Shown: positions 17,739 to 26,448, counted from the stretch's first letter. The stretch is DNA of 64,000 bases from an uncultured Dehalococcoidia bacterium (GCA_958295685.1 OY282365.1:2453954-2517953); one strand, 5' to 3'. Made by a program: numbers and translations. Notes: generated by a model from the sequence alone, not told the origin.

Positions 17739-18044
17739 ATGTCCATGACACAGCCGACGCCGACTCTCTCCCACAACCGCCCGCAGGACTCCTGCATCGC
17801 CTGCGTTGACCTGTCAGAAAGTGTCAGAAAAGTGTCGGATAACTGTCAGATATGTGTCAGAAAAGTGTCAGGTAAGTGTCAGATAGTGTCAGGTAATATC
17901 AGGTAATATCAGCCAAAAATTGGCCCTCCCAGCTACGAAATGCCCGCAAATCTCCCGCGTTACACGCGCGTTACGGAAAAATTTCCCGCCGCCGATCCCC
18001 ATGAGGCTGCCTGCGCTGGGGACCGGCGCGTCGCCCCAAGTCAA
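17710..18044 (+). repeat. Array element B (TGTCAGA subtype)
   Basis: Plus-strand copy. TTGACG (17710-17715), 17 bases, TAGAGT (17733-17738), ATG and short ORF (MTQPTPTLSHNRPQD), about ten degenerate TGTCAGATAAG-like units, core CCCAGCTACGA, then a downstream segment whose inverted units (TTACACGCGCGTTACG) do not match its own array. It ends with the GGCGCGTCGCCCCA tail shared with elements D, E and G. It is divergent from element A and precedes the gamma-glutamyltransferase gene. Confidence 0.8.
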
Positions 18045-18167
18045 GTGGGTGGGAGATTTGGGGCCACAAGGACACTCTTGAGTAACCCGGAACCGTTCGC
18101 GCCGCTTGACACGCCGCGGGACAGCATCTAGCTTTGAGGCTGCGCTACCCCGCGACAGGAGGAACCC

Positions 18168-19811
18168 TTGGCTGTCTCGCCCGTCTACCCGCTGTCCAAC
18201 CGGCCCGTGGCCATGGGTGTCAACGGCATGGTCGCGGCGGCCCACCCGCTCGCGTCGCAGGCCGGCCTGAGGATGCTGATGCGGGGAGGGAATGCCGTGG
18301 ACGCCGCCGTGGCGACCGCGGCCGCTCTCAACGTGGTCGAGCCGTACATGTCGGGGATGGGCGGGATCGGCCTGGCACTCGTCTACCTCGCAGGGGAGGG
18401 CCGCGTCAGGGCCCTGAATTTCTCGGGCCGGATGCCTAAGTCGGCCCACCCCGACCGGTTCACCGAGGAGACGAAGTGGACGGGTATACTCGCCCCGCTC
18501 GTGCCCGGCAGCGTGGCCGGATGGCTGACCATGCACGAGCGGTACGGCGCCCTGGAGTTGGACGAGGTCTTCGCTCCCGCGATCGACTACGCGGAGAACG
18601 GATTCCCCATAACCAACCTGAACGCCAGGGTCATGCGGACGTCCGCGGAGAGGCTGTCGGAGTTCTCGTCCGTGCGGCTGATACGTGACGGCGCCGGGAA
18701 GCCGCCGGCCGCCGGCTCCAGGCATGGCTTCCCCGAGCTGGCCGAGTCGTTTCGGGAGGTCGTGAGAGGCGGGAAGGAGAGCTTCTACAGAGGCGCTCTG
18801 GCGGATCGGATCGTCGGAGGCAATCAGGAATTGGGAGGGCTGTTCACCCACGCCGACCTCGCGGAGTACGACGCGGAGTGGCAGGAGCCGATCAGCGTCG
18901 ACTACAGGGGCTGCAGGGTGTACACGCCCGGGCCGAACTCGAGCGGTTTCCAGATATTGCAGACGCTGAAGTGCCTCGAGGGCTTCGGCGATGAGGACGT
19001 CGTGTTCCAGCATCCTGAGACGCTTCACCTGATGGCAGAGTCGATCAAGCTGGCAGCGACCGATCGGATCAGGTACGCGGGCGACCCCGGCCACGTTCGA
19101 GTGCCGGTGGCGGGCCTGATATCCGAGGGGTATGCCGCCGCCCAGCGCGGGAGGATCGACCGCGTCAGCGCGGCGGGCGTGTCCGGCGAGCACTATGCCC
19201 GTGAGGTCGCGGCCACCGCGCTTCGCCCCGGCAATCCCGAGGAATACGACGGCGGGATGACCACGCACTTCGCCACAGCCGACCGCGACGGCAACGTCGT
19301 GTCCGTGACCCAGACCCTGGGGGCCGGGTTCGGCTGCGGGGCCGCGATTGGCGGCACGGGCATCTTCCTGAACAACATGGCGTTCTGGTTCGATCTCGAA
19401 GAGGGCAGTCCTAATCGGATCGGCCCCTCCCGGCGGGTGGACTTCGTGGTTGCGCCCACGCAGACGCTGAGGGACGGGGAGATCATCCTGAGCATGGGGA
19501 CGCCCGGCGGCTGGGGGATACTTCAAACAACTCCGCAGCTCCTGACCAACGTGCTGGACTATGGGATGAACGTCCAGGAGGCCATAGAGGCGCCGAGACT
19601 GCGTTGCCCGCAGGGAAGAGAGCTCCATATGGAGGAGCGGTTCCCTCCTCACGTGCGCCGCGCCCTGGAGGCGAAGGGGCATGAGATCGTGGTGCTGGAG
19701 CCGTGGTCGATGTCGGTCGGCGGCGCGCAGGGTATCCGGATCGATCGCGAGGCCGGCGTATTCCAGGGAGGCGCGGACCCTCGCCGCGACGGCGGCGCCA
19801 TCGGCTGGTAG
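18168..19811 (+). CDS. ggt: Gamma-glutamyltransferase / glutathione hydrolase family
   Basis: N-terminal nucleophile hydrolase that cleaves gamma-glutamyl amide bonds of glutathione or related compounds. The 547-residue precursor would self-cleave before Thr365 (GMTTHF), giving the large and small subunits. GGNAVDAAVATAAAL near the N-terminus and GTPGGWGILQT near the C-terminus are family signatures. Translation starts at a TTG (18168) with AGGAGG five bases upstream. No signal peptide is visible, so it may be cytoplasmic, unlike the periplasmic enterobacterial enzyme. Close homologues acting on other gamma-glutamyl or acyl amides cannot be excluded. Confidence 0.92.
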   Translation: MAVSPVYPLSNRPVAMGVNGMVAAAHPLASQAGLRMLMRGGNAVDAAVATAAALNVVEPYMSGMGGIGLALVYLAGEGRVRALNFSGRMPKSAHPDRFTEETKWTGILAPLVPGSVAGWLTMHERYGALELDEVFAPAIDYAENGFPITNLNARVMRTSAERLSEFSSVRLIRDGAGKPPAAGSRHGFPELAESFREVVRGGKESFYRGALADRIVGGNQELGGLFTHADLAEYDAEWQEPISVDYRGCRVYTPGPNSSGFQILQTLKCLEGFGDEDVVFQHPETLHLMAESIKLAATDRIRYAGDPGHVRVPVAGLISEGYAAAQRGRIDRVSAAGVSGEHYAREVAATALRPGNPEEYDGGMTTHFATADRDGNVVSVTQTLGAGFGCGAAIGGTGIFLNNMAFWFDLEEGSPNRIGPSRRVDFVVAPTQTLRDGEIILSMGTPGGWGILQTTPQLLTNVLDYGMNVQEAIEAPRLRCPQGRELHMEERFPPHVRRALEAKGHEIVVLEPWSMSVGGAQGIRIDREAGVFQGGADPRRDGGAIGW

Positions 19812-19937
19812 CCGGGCGCCACAGCGGCTTCGGACGACCTGGGCTGACGGAGGGTACGAGGATTGGGGTTTCTTCCGGAACCGTCGGATCGTCCGGCATC
19901 CCCCGAAAAGCCGCGAGGCCCGCCGCCGGGGCGGTCT

Positions 19938-19945
19938 GATATAAT
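19938..19945 (+). promoter_or_regulatory. Extended -10 promoter upstream of the sigma factor gene
   Basis: An extended -10 element (TGA followed by TATAAT) sits about 110 bases before the sigma gene, with no clear -35. Confidence 0.45.
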
Positions 19946-20053
19946 GGCCCGCCACTGGCGCGGCGCCCGACGTGATCTCGGAGTGAGTGAATCCATGTTC
20001 TGGACTGTCGTCGTATACATGAGAGTACGGGCCTGCGCTCGCGCGGTGAGGTC

Positions 20054-20644
20054 GTGAGAATCGAGGAGAGAGATGACGAGCAGCTGATGGCTCTCGTCGT
20101 CCAGCAGTCCGGGGAAGCCCTGGAGGACCTGTACGACCGGTACTCACGGGCGGTCTATTCGCTCGCTATGAGCCTGCTGAGGGATCAGGAGGCGGCCGAG
20201 GACGTGACTCAGGACGTGTTTCTCAGCGTGTGGCGCAGAGGCGCCAGCTACCGTCCGAAGCGAGGCAAGGTGACTGCGTGGCTGTTCAGCATCGCGCGCC
20301 ACAGGACGATTGACGAGATCAGGCGGAGGCGGAGGTACGTGGCGAGGGTGCAGCATGACGTGGATATAGCCAATGAACCGTCCGACGGCAAGGACGACCC
20401 TCTGGAATACGCGACGACGCAGTATGAACGAAGCCTGTTGAAGGGGGCGCTCTCGGCTCTGAGGCCGGAGCAGAGAGACGTGGTGGTGCTGGCATATTTC
20501 GGAGGACTTACGCACTTTGAGATTGCCCGCCGCCTGCGTCAGCCCCTGGGAACGGTGAAGACGAGGATGCGGCTGGGGCTGAGGAAGATGAGGGAGGTCC
20601 TGAGCCCTGAGGCCAGGCGCGGGGTGGAACATTGGAGTGTGTAG
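20054..20644 (+). CDS. ECF-type RNA polymerase sigma factor
   Basis: 196-residue extracytoplasmic-function sigma factor. Region 2 (YSLAMSLLRDQEAAEDVTQD, then VFLSVWRR) binds core enzyme and the -10; region 4 (LRPEQRDVVVLAYFGGLTH, then EIARRLRQPLGTVKTRM) is the helix-turn-helix for the -35. The GTG start lies at 20054. The anti-sigma gene overlaps its end by 13 bases, a typical arrangement for a regulated pair. It resembles the SigK group because its partner has an RskA domain. Confidence 0.93.
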   Translation: MRIEERDDEQLMALVVQQSGEALEDLYDRYSRAVYSLAMSLLRDQEAAEDVTQDVFLSVWRRGASYRPKRGKVTAWLFSIARHRTIDEIRRRRRYVARVQHDVDIANEPSDGKDDPLEYATTQYERSLLKGALSALRPEQRDVVVLAYFGGLTHFEIARRLRQPLGTVKTRMRLGLRKMREVLSPEARRGVEHWSV

Positions 20645-21498
20645 AGGCTGAGGAGAGGTTCGACTCGTACCTTCGAGGAGACCTGAGTTCCAGAGAGACT
20701 GAGCGTCTTGACTCCCACCTCGACTCGTGCAGGTCGTGCGGCGTGAATCTGCGCGCGGACGGGGAGACGATGGCGAGTCTGGCCTTCGCGGTCCCGCAGG
20801 TGGACGTCCCTGACGGAGTCCGACGGCGCCTGTTCGCGGCAGTGGGCGGCGAGGCGCCCCGGGGGCCCGTTTCATCGAGGCCCGGCCTCTTGGGGCGTGT
20901 CCGGCTCTTGCTGAAGCCGCCGGCGCCCGCGCTCTGGGGCGCCGCGTCGGTGATGTTGATGGCGGTGGTTCTCGTGATCGGCTCGGTATGGGTGAACGAC
21001 AGGCTCGACGAGGTCTTCAGGAGCAACCGTGAGTTGAGCGGACGAATCACCCAGGTAGCGGACGAGAACAGGCGCCTTCTGGCGGCGATGTTCGAACAGG
21101 AGGCCCAGATACGAGACATGGTGAGCGACGCCCGCTACCTGTCGTCGATGACGGCGTCGCCGGGTGTCTCGGTAAACCTCTTGAGAGGCACTCATGAGGA
21201 GCCGGACGCCTGGGGGATGGTTGCCTGCTGCGCGGAGACCGACGATGGACTGGCCGCGTTGATAGCGGTGCTTAACCTGGACGAGCTGGCCCAAGACGAG
21301 GCCTACCAGGTGTGGGTGATGACGAAGTACCAGGAGTTGAGCGTAGGCTTCCTCTACATAGACTCGACGGGATACGCTCAAGCTGTTATCATACCCGGCG
21401 TTCCGTTCTCTCAGATTGAAGAGATAGGCGTTACTGTGGAGCCTGCCGGGGGTAGTTACGACCCAACGGGAGCGAGGGTGCTTGCCGGGGAGATGTGA
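20632..21498 (+). CDS. Anti-sigma factor with zinc finger and RskA-like domain
   Basis: Membrane-anchored inhibitor of the upstream sigma factor. The N-terminus carries the ZAS zinc-binding pattern (SHLDSCRSCG; H-x3-C-x2-C). One membrane helix follows at about residues 100-122 (ALWGAASVMLMAVVLVIGS). A coiled-coil-like stretch (RELSGRITQVADENRRL) leads to an extracellular anti-sigma-K domain (YQVWVMTKYQELSVGFLYI) that would sense the external signal. It starts at TTG 20632 inside the sigma gene, so translation is coupled. Confidence 0.9.
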   Translation: MECVEAEERFDSYLRGDLSSRETERLDSHLDSCRSCGVNLRADGETMASLAFAVPQVDVPDGVRRRLFAAVGGEAPRGPVSSRPGLLGRVRLLLKPPAPALWGAASVMLMAVVLVIGSVWVNDRLDEVFRSNRELSGRITQVADENRRLLAAMFEQEAQIRDMVSDARYLSSMTASPGVSVNLLRGTHEEPDAWGMVACCAETDDGLAALIAVLNLDELAQDEAYQVWVMTKYQELSVGFLYIDSTGYAQAVIIPGVPFSQIEEIGVTVEPAGGSYDPTGARVLAGEM

Positions 21499-21576
21499 AA
21501 ATCCACCGAAAGTGGTGTTCGCAGGGTCTACCCGCATCTGTTCATGTGTGGTAGGGTCTGCAGGGCATGAGTTTAC

Positions 21577-21591
21577 TTGCATCTGATGCAA
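21577..21591. promoter_or_regulatory. Perfect palindrome upstream of the surface-protein gene
   Basis: TTGCATC-T-GATGCAA, 7-bp arms, 24 bases before the start codon. Likely an operator; the binding protein is unknown. Confidence 0.45.
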
Positions 21592-21614
21592 CATGTTAGG
21601 AGGAGACACGCAGC

Positions 21615-22808
21615 ATGACCAAGCTAAAGCTAGGGATATTACTTGCCGCCGTGTCGTTGGCAGCGATCCCCTTTGCCTTGGCGTATGCCGAGGAACATGG
21701 GGAAGCCGCAGCGACCGCCGTGATATCGGACGACCAGGCGCTTAGCGATGCGATCACCTACTCCATCGCGAATATCCCAGATCCTTCTTCGGGCACGGAG
21801 TACGTCGGTTGGCTGATTTCAGACGACGAGGTTACGAGTCTGAGCACCGGCGCCATGACCGTTGACGGCGGCAACATAAATCACGTCTTCGACAGCAGCA
21901 GCTCGAGGTACTCCGGGAGCAACCTGATTCACCTGTTCAATAAGGTGGCGATCACCGAAGAGGCCGCGGGGAGCGACCCGGACGCGCCGGCGGGCCCCGT
22001 CGTCTATCACCATGAGATCCCGCTGGAAGCGATGGAGCACATCAGGTCCATGCTGACCAACTGGCCGACAGGGGCTTCCACAGGCACCCTGACGAACCTG
22101 AAGGGACAACTGGACATCGCCATCGCTCAGGCCGCTCTGGCGAGAGATGCTGACGACCTGAGCGGCATGCATGATTATCTCCAGCAGTTGGTCAACGTGA
22201 TGGAGGGGTCGGACGGCTCCAACTACGACGCGTCTGCCGAGAACCCAGGCGACGGGATGGGCATATTGAAGCACCTTCAGGAACTTGACGCCCAAGCCCA
22301 ACGCGCCGTTGAGGCTGCGCCGGGTGAAGCCTCGATCAGCTCCGCCGCTGGCCGGCTTGATGCTCTCATAACCAACACCGATGCCTGGGTCGACGGTGCG
22401 ATCATGGAGGCGCTGAGGGCGCTGGACCACACCGACATGGACTACGCCAGGCTGGCCCTTGAGAGCGCCGTGGGCTTCCTCAATAGCGCTAGGAACGGTC
22501 TCGACGAAAACGTAGACGGGACTATCGCCTCGATAGAGGGTGAGGGCGCAGTTGAGCAGGCATACGTCGAGGCGCAGCAGATGGCGGTCTACACCCTCAC
22601 GCCCGGACCATTCCCGGTGCCGCCCACGCCTACGCCTACGCCAACACCCACGCCGACGCCTCCCGCCTTCCCGTCGATAGGCCTGCCCGTCGTTGGTGAC
22701 GCCGCGGTGCCGACCGCTGCCAGGATGGCTGTGATCGCCGCGGTGATGCTGCTGGTGGCAGGCGGTCTCGTGGTCGCGCGGACGAGGAGAACCCGGCCTT
22801 CGAGCTGA
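21615..22808 (+). CDS. Secreted, C-terminally anchored surface protein of unknown function
   Basis: 397 residues. A signal peptide (LLAAVSLAAIPFALAYA) is followed by a mostly helical ectodomain without a family I recognise, a Pro-Thr spacer near residue 335, the sequence PSIGLPVVGD, a membrane helix (AARMAVIAAVMLLVAGGLVV) and an Arg-rich tail. LPVVG plus helix plus Arg tail resembles a sortase sorting signal, though the match to LPxTG is imperfect. It has an AGGAGG ribosome site and follows the sigma/anti-sigma pair, so it is a candidate target of that sigma factor. The ectodomain repeats LDAQAQRAVEAAPGEA-like helices. Confidence 0.75.
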   Translation: MTKLKLGILLAAVSLAAIPFALAYAEEHGEAAATAVISDDQALSDAITYSIANIPDPSSGTEYVGWLISDDEVTSLSTGAMTVDGGNINHVFDSSSSRYSGSNLIHLFNKVAITEEAAGSDPDAPAGPVVYHHEIPLEAMEHIRSMLTNWPTGASTGTLTNLKGQLDIAIAQAALARDADDLSGMHDYLQQLVNVMEGSDGSNYDASAENPGDGMGILKHLQELDAQAQRAVEAAPGEASISSAAGRLDALITNTDAWVDGAIMEALRALDHTDMDYARLALESAVGFLNSARNGLDENVDGTIASIEGEGAVEQAYVEAQQMAVYTLTPGPFPVPPTPTPTPTPTPTPPAFPSIGLPVVGDAAVPTAARMAVIAAVMLLVAGGLVVARTRRTRPSS

Positions 22809-22840
22809 GGGCTGGAAGCAATCCACCCGACTTGTTGAGA

Positions 22841-22876
22841 CAGGAGTCCGCGCCGCGTAGAAGGCGCGGACTCCTG
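22841..22876 (+). terminator. Intrinsic terminator after the surface-protein gene
   Basis: Perfect 14-bp stem (22841-22854 with 22863-22876), 8-base loop, followed by TTCTGTCT, a weak T-rich tail. Confidence 0.75.
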
Positions 22877-22916
22877 TTCTGTCTGCGGCCCGAGCGGTCG
22901 CTCGAGCCTTCACCCC

Positions 22917-23372
22917 ATGCTTGAAGTTGGAGACAGGGCCCCTCGATTCACGCTGATCACCGCCGCGGGCGGACTCGATGTGCCGCTGCCCGGCGGCGGC
23001 AAGGTCGTGCTGGCCTTCTACATTGAGGACGGCTCGCCAGGCTGAGTCACGATGCTAACCTCTCTTCGGGAGGAGTACGATACGATTCTGGAGTTGGGCG
23101 CGCGTGTCATAGCCGTCAGTGGGAACAGCATCGAGTCTCACGAGGTATTCCGTGACTCGCTGGGCGGGTGCCCCTTCCCGCTGGCCAGCGACCCGGAAGG
23201 GGACGTGTCCAGGCTGTTCGGCGCGATCGGCCCGGACGGGAGAGTCAGGGCGGTGTACGTCCTGGACGAGGATGGCGTCGTCGTTCACAGGGAGCCCTTC
23301 TACCAGCCCCGCAATATCGGCCACCTCATGGGAGTCTTCCAGGCCCTGGGCCTAGACGCGGACATGGCATGA
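22917..23372 (+). CDS. Peroxiredoxin (AhpC/TSA, BCP-like) with in-frame TGA at the peroxidatic cysteine: putative selenoprotein
   Basis: Thiol or selenol peroxidase reducing hydroperoxides. Read through one in-frame TGA (23043-23045) the gene is a complete 151-residue peroxiredoxin: VGDRAPRFTL at the N-terminus, KVVLAFYIEDGSPG-U43-VTMLTSL in place of the family's FYPxDxTPGCT active site, then GGCPFPLASDPEGDVSRLFG and YQPRNIGHLMG. The TGA falls exactly where the peroxidatic cysteine belongs, so U43 is probably selenocysteine. About 14 bases after it a CCTCTC-loop-GGGAGG hairpin (23059-23073) is at the right distance for a bacterial SECIS. Cys85 could resolve. Without recoding only a 106-residue fragment from ATG 23052 would be made. 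It overlaps the lipoprotein gene by ATGA. A point mutation or sequencing error is the alternative. Confidence 0.8.
23059..23073 (+). promoter_or_regulatory. Candidate bacterial SECIS hairpin
   Basis: The sequence 13 bases after the TGA can pair CCTCTC with GGGAGG (one G-U pair) around a UUC loop. Its distance and small apical loop suit a bacterial SECIS; it was found by eye and not folded. Confidence 0.4.
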
Positions 23373-24097
23373 GCTCCCGCGCCAGGGTCGTGTGCGCGTG
23401 TATCGCGGCGGCCGCAGTCATCGCCTGCGGCGGACAGCCCGCCGGCGAGGCTCCCTTGCCCACCGCGCCGCCGCTTCCGACTCCGACTCCGGCTCCCACG
23501 CCCGTCGACCCTCTGGTCGTGCTGGCTGAGTCGGGCAGGGTCATGGAGGCTCTGGAGTCTTTCCACTTCCGCTTGGATCACAGCGAGGGATTCACGGCGC
23601 TAATGCCGAATCTGTCGCTTGTTCAGGCCGAGGGGGACGTGGTGAAGCCCGACGGAATGTCTGTCGATCTGTCGGGTGGGGCGGGCGGTTTCGCCATCAA
23701 GTCCGGCTTCATAACCTCAGGGGACGACAGCTTCATGCTCAACCCTCTCACCGGGCGCTGGGATCCGTCTCCCAGAGAGGCGAGCCCCCTCGACTTCTTT
23801 GACCCCCAGCGGGGTATCTCGTCCATGATGACCGACGTGGAGAGCCCCGTGCTGACCGTCGAGGGACGGGTCTATTCCATCGAGGGTCATCTGCCTGCGG
23901 AGGCGCTCTCTCCTCTGATCGGACCCACTCTGGACGGGGCGCGGGTGTCCGTCGAGTTGACGATAGCGGTCGGCTCTCACCATCTCGAGCGCGCCGTGTT
24001 CGTCGGCGCGGTCAAGGCGGGGGAGATCGAAGGCACCGTCCGAACGATCACGCTGTCCGGGTTCGACGACCCCGTCGTCATCGAGGCGCCGCGCTAG
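23369..24097 (+). CDS. LppX/LprG-like lipoprotein
   Basis: 242-residue lipoprotein with lipobox Cys20 (VIAC), a Pro-Thr linker (PTPTPAPTPVDP) and a domain resembling the LppX_LprAFG lipid-binding fold (ESFHFRLDHSEGF at its start, IEGHLPAEALSPLIG in the middle). In mycobacteria LprG carries triacylated lipids and works with the MFS pump P55 encoded next to it. The same gene order occurs here, with a P55-like MFS gene 15 bases downstream, so a lipid or lipoglycan export role is likely. The ATG overlaps the peroxiredoxin stop. Confidence 0.82.
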   Translation: MSSRARVVCACIAAAAVIACGGQPAGEAPLPTAPPLPTPTPAPTPVDPLVVLAESGRVMEALESFHFRLDHSEGFTALMPNLSLVQAEGDVVKPDGMSVDLSGGAGGFAIKSGFITSGDDSFMLNPLTGRWDPSPREASPLDFFDPQRGISSMMTDVESPVLTVEGRVYSIEGHLPAEALSPLIGPTLDGARVSVELTIAVGSHHLERAVFVGAVKAGEIEGTVRTITLSGFDDPVVIEAPR

Positions 24098-24112
24098 GAG
24101 TGTGCGGCGGCC

Positions 24113-25582
24113 ATGAGACGACGAAGATTCACGCCGCCGTATCTCGCGCTGGCGCCGGTCTGCGCGGGCGTGTTCCTGGCCGCGGACGATCAGACGGTCG
24201 TGGTGACCGTGCTGCCCGAGATCATCAGAGACATGAGGCTCGGTCCATACGAGATAGACAGCGCCGCGTGGACGATCACCGGCTATCTGCTCGGATACGT
24301 CGCGGCGATGCCGTTGATCGGGAGGCTGGCCGACATTCTGGGCCGCCGCCGACTCTTCATAGCTTCGATGTCTCTGTTCATGGCGGGTTCGGCGGCGGTC
24401 GCCCTTGCTCCTAGCCTCGGATGGCTGGTCGGCGCGAGGGTCTTCCAGGCTGTTGGAGCCGGGGCGCTCGTGCCCATAGCCATAGCAATCGTCGGTGACC
24501 TCTTCCCGGAGGGCCGCCGCGGTATCCCGCTTGGCATCGTGGGGGCTTCCGCCGAGGCCGGAGCAGTGGTCGGCCCTCTGTGGGGGGGCGTCGTCACGGG
24601 ATATCTGGACTGGCAGTGGGTCTTCTGGCTCAACATCCCGCTGGGCGCGCTCGTGCTCGTGTCCCTGCCTTTCCTGCTGGCGCCAAGCCCGGCGCGGCGC
24701 GCGCGGGTGGACTACCTGGGCGGAGTCCTCCTTGCGGTAAGCCTGTCGGCGCTCACCCTGGGCCTAGCCCGTATGGGCGACCCGGATATGATCGCGGCTG
24801 CCTGTCTGGCCGGGGCCGCGCTGGCCTTCGCGCTGTTCGTCGTCAGAGAGCGAGCCGCGGCGGAGCCGCTCATCCGGCCCCTGATGTTTCGCAGCCGGGC
24901 CTTCGTCGGGTCCGCTGTGACGCATCTGATGGTCGGCGGCTCCCTGATAATCGGAATGGTCACGGTGCCGCTGATGGCGAACACGGTGATGCAGATGACT
25001 CCCCTGGAAGGCGGGCTGCTGCTCATGAGGTTGACCGCAGCCATCCCTGTCGGCGCGGTGATCGGGGGCGCCGCGTGCCAGAGGCTGGATTACCGCGTCC
25101 CCGCGGCCGCGGGGCTGCTTCTTGCGGCTCTGGGCTTCCTGTTCATGAGCGGGTGGGGCGGCCGCGTGGAGGAGCCGTGGGTGACCCTGCATCTCGCCGC
25201 GTCGGGGCTGGGGTTCGGGCTGCTCATCGCGCCGGTGGGGCTGGCGGCGATCAACGTCGTGTCTGCCGCCGAACGCGGGGCGGCGGCGGCGATGGTCACG
25301 GCGGCGAGGATGGTGGGCATGACACTCGGGCTCGCGGCTCTGACCGCTTGGGGGTCGGGCCGCTTCGACGCGCTGGTGGCCGGAGTCGAGGTTCCGTTCC
25401 AGCTTGCGGGCGAGACTGCCGAGGAGGCGAGGCTCAGGTCGATCGAGTTCGAGGCCCAAGTGACGGACGCCGGGATCACCCTGTTCAACGAGTTCTTCCT
25501 GGCGGCCATGGCCGTTGCGCTGGCCGCCCTCATCCCGTCGCTGCTCATGGCCAGGAATCGACGGGCTGAGGATGCCGCTTGA
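24113..25582 (+). CDS. MFS transporter, DHA2 type (P55-like)
   Basis: 489-residue major facilitator with about 14 membrane segments. The N-terminal helix holds DDQTVVVTVLPEI, and the loop 2-3 motif is GRLADILGRRRLF. It ends with a charged cytosolic tail. Partnership with the preceding LprG-like lipoprotein parallels the mycobacterial lprG-Rv1410c operon, which exports triacylglycerides. A drug exporter of the same family is the alternative. It starts at GTG 24113. Confidence 0.9.
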   Translation: MRRRRFTPPYLALAPVCAGVFLAADDQTVVVTVLPEIIRDMRLGPYEIDSAAWTITGYLLGYVAAMPLIGRLADILGRRRLFIASMSLFMAGSAAVALAPSLGWLVGARVFQAVGAGALVPIAIAIVGDLFPEGRRGIPLGIVGASAEAGAVVGPLWGGVVTGYLDWQWVFWLNIPLGALVLVSLPFLLAPSPARRARVDYLGGVLLAVSLSALTLGLARMGDPDMIAAACLAGAALAFALFVVRERAAAEPLIRPLMFRSRAFVGSAVTHLMVGGSLIIGMVTVPLMANTVMQMTPLEGGLLLMRLTAAIPVGAVIGGAACQRLDYRVPAAAGLLLAALGFLFMSGWGGRVEEPWVTLHLAASGLGFGLLIAPVGLAAINVVSAAERGAAAAMVTAARMVGMTLGLAALTAWGSGRFDALVAGVEVPFQLAGETAEEARLRSIEFEAQVTDAGITLFNEFFLAAMAVALAALIPSLLMARNRRAEDAA

Positions 25583-25639
25583 CTGTGCGGAGAGTGCGCG
25601 AGTAACATCCGCATACCCATCCAGGCACACGGTATCCAC

Positions 25640-26434
25640 TTGCAGTCCGCAGACCTCGGTATCGATGATCTACGGGAGGCCCTCTCCGGCAGGTTGATTG
25701 GCAGGCGTATCGTCTTCCACGAGACCCTGCCGTCGACCATGGACGAGGCCCGCCGACTGGCCGAGGCGGGTGAGCCGGAAGGTACGGTCGTCCTGGCCGA
25801 GGAGCAGACCGCGGCCAGGGGCCGGTTCGAGCGGGTCTGGATATCGCCGGGGGCGGTCAACCTGACCTTCTCGGTCATACTGCGCCCGTCCTGGGCGCAC
25901 ATGCCGCAGTGCAACATGGCGGCGGCGTTGGCGGTGTCCGGAGCGGTGGAGCAGGTCAGCGGCCTCGCCGCGTCCATCAAGTGGCCGAACGACGTTCGGC
26001 TGCGCGGGCGCAAGGCGGCCGGCATCCTGATGGAGTCGGCGAGCCTCGGCGGCCGGGTGTCGCACGCGGTGGTGGGGATTGGCATCAACGTCAACTTCGA
26101 CACCGCCCTCTTGCCTGAGATCGCGGATACCGCGACGAGCATCATGGTCGAGACCGGACACAGGGTCGACAGAGGCAGGGCGCTCCGGCTCACCCTGGAG
26201 GGCTTTGACGACCTGTACGGGATTGTATCCAACGGCGGGTCGCTGACCGATGAGTGGGCGGCGAATCTGGAGACACTGGGCCGGCATGTCCGGCTCGAAT
26301 GGCGCGGCCGCGTGGTGGAGGGCTGCGCGGAGTCTGTGGACGAGCGGGGCAATCTGGTGCTGAGGGTCCCTGACGGTTCGACCTTCGCGGCGGCAGCCGG
26401 AGAGGTGACGCTGCAGGGCTCCCAGCCCGGCTGA
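25640..26434 (+). CDS. birA: Biotin--[acetyl-CoA-carboxylase] ligase
   Basis: Joins biotin to the carrier domain of biotin-dependent carboxylases through biotinyl-AMP. 264 residues. Signatures are ETLPSTMDEARRLAE, EQTAARGRFERVW (the adenylate-binding Gly-Arg loop, slightly altered), SIKWPNDVRLRGRKAAGILME and GIGINVN. It lacks the N-terminal DNA-binding domain of the E. coli protein, so it is a group I ligase without repressor function. The TTG at 25640 gives the longest plausible N-terminus; there is no strong ribosome site. Confidence 0.93.
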   Translation: MQSADLGIDDLREALSGRLIGRRIVFHETLPSTMDEARRLAEAGEPEGTVVLAEEQTAARGRFERVWISPGAVNLTFSVILRPSWAHMPQCNMAAALAVSGAVEQVSGLAASIKWPNDVRLRGRKAAGILMESASLGGRVSHAVVGIGINVNFDTALLPEIADTATSIMVETGHRVDRGRALRLTLEGFDDLYGIVSNGGSLTDEWAANLETLGRHVRLEWRGRVVEGCAESVDERGNLVLRVPDGSTFAAAAGEVTLQGSQPG

Positions 26435-26448
26435 GATTGGGGAGAGCA

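Noticed and set aside
17820..17940. An iteron-type replication origin or plasmid partition site
   Set aside because: Multiple dispersed copies, own promoters, no rep/par genes and no AT-rich melting region beside them.
23052..23372. A stand-alone 106-residue redoxin-like gene
   Set aside because: It lacks the active-site strand; the missing part is present upstream in the same frame, separated only by the TGA.
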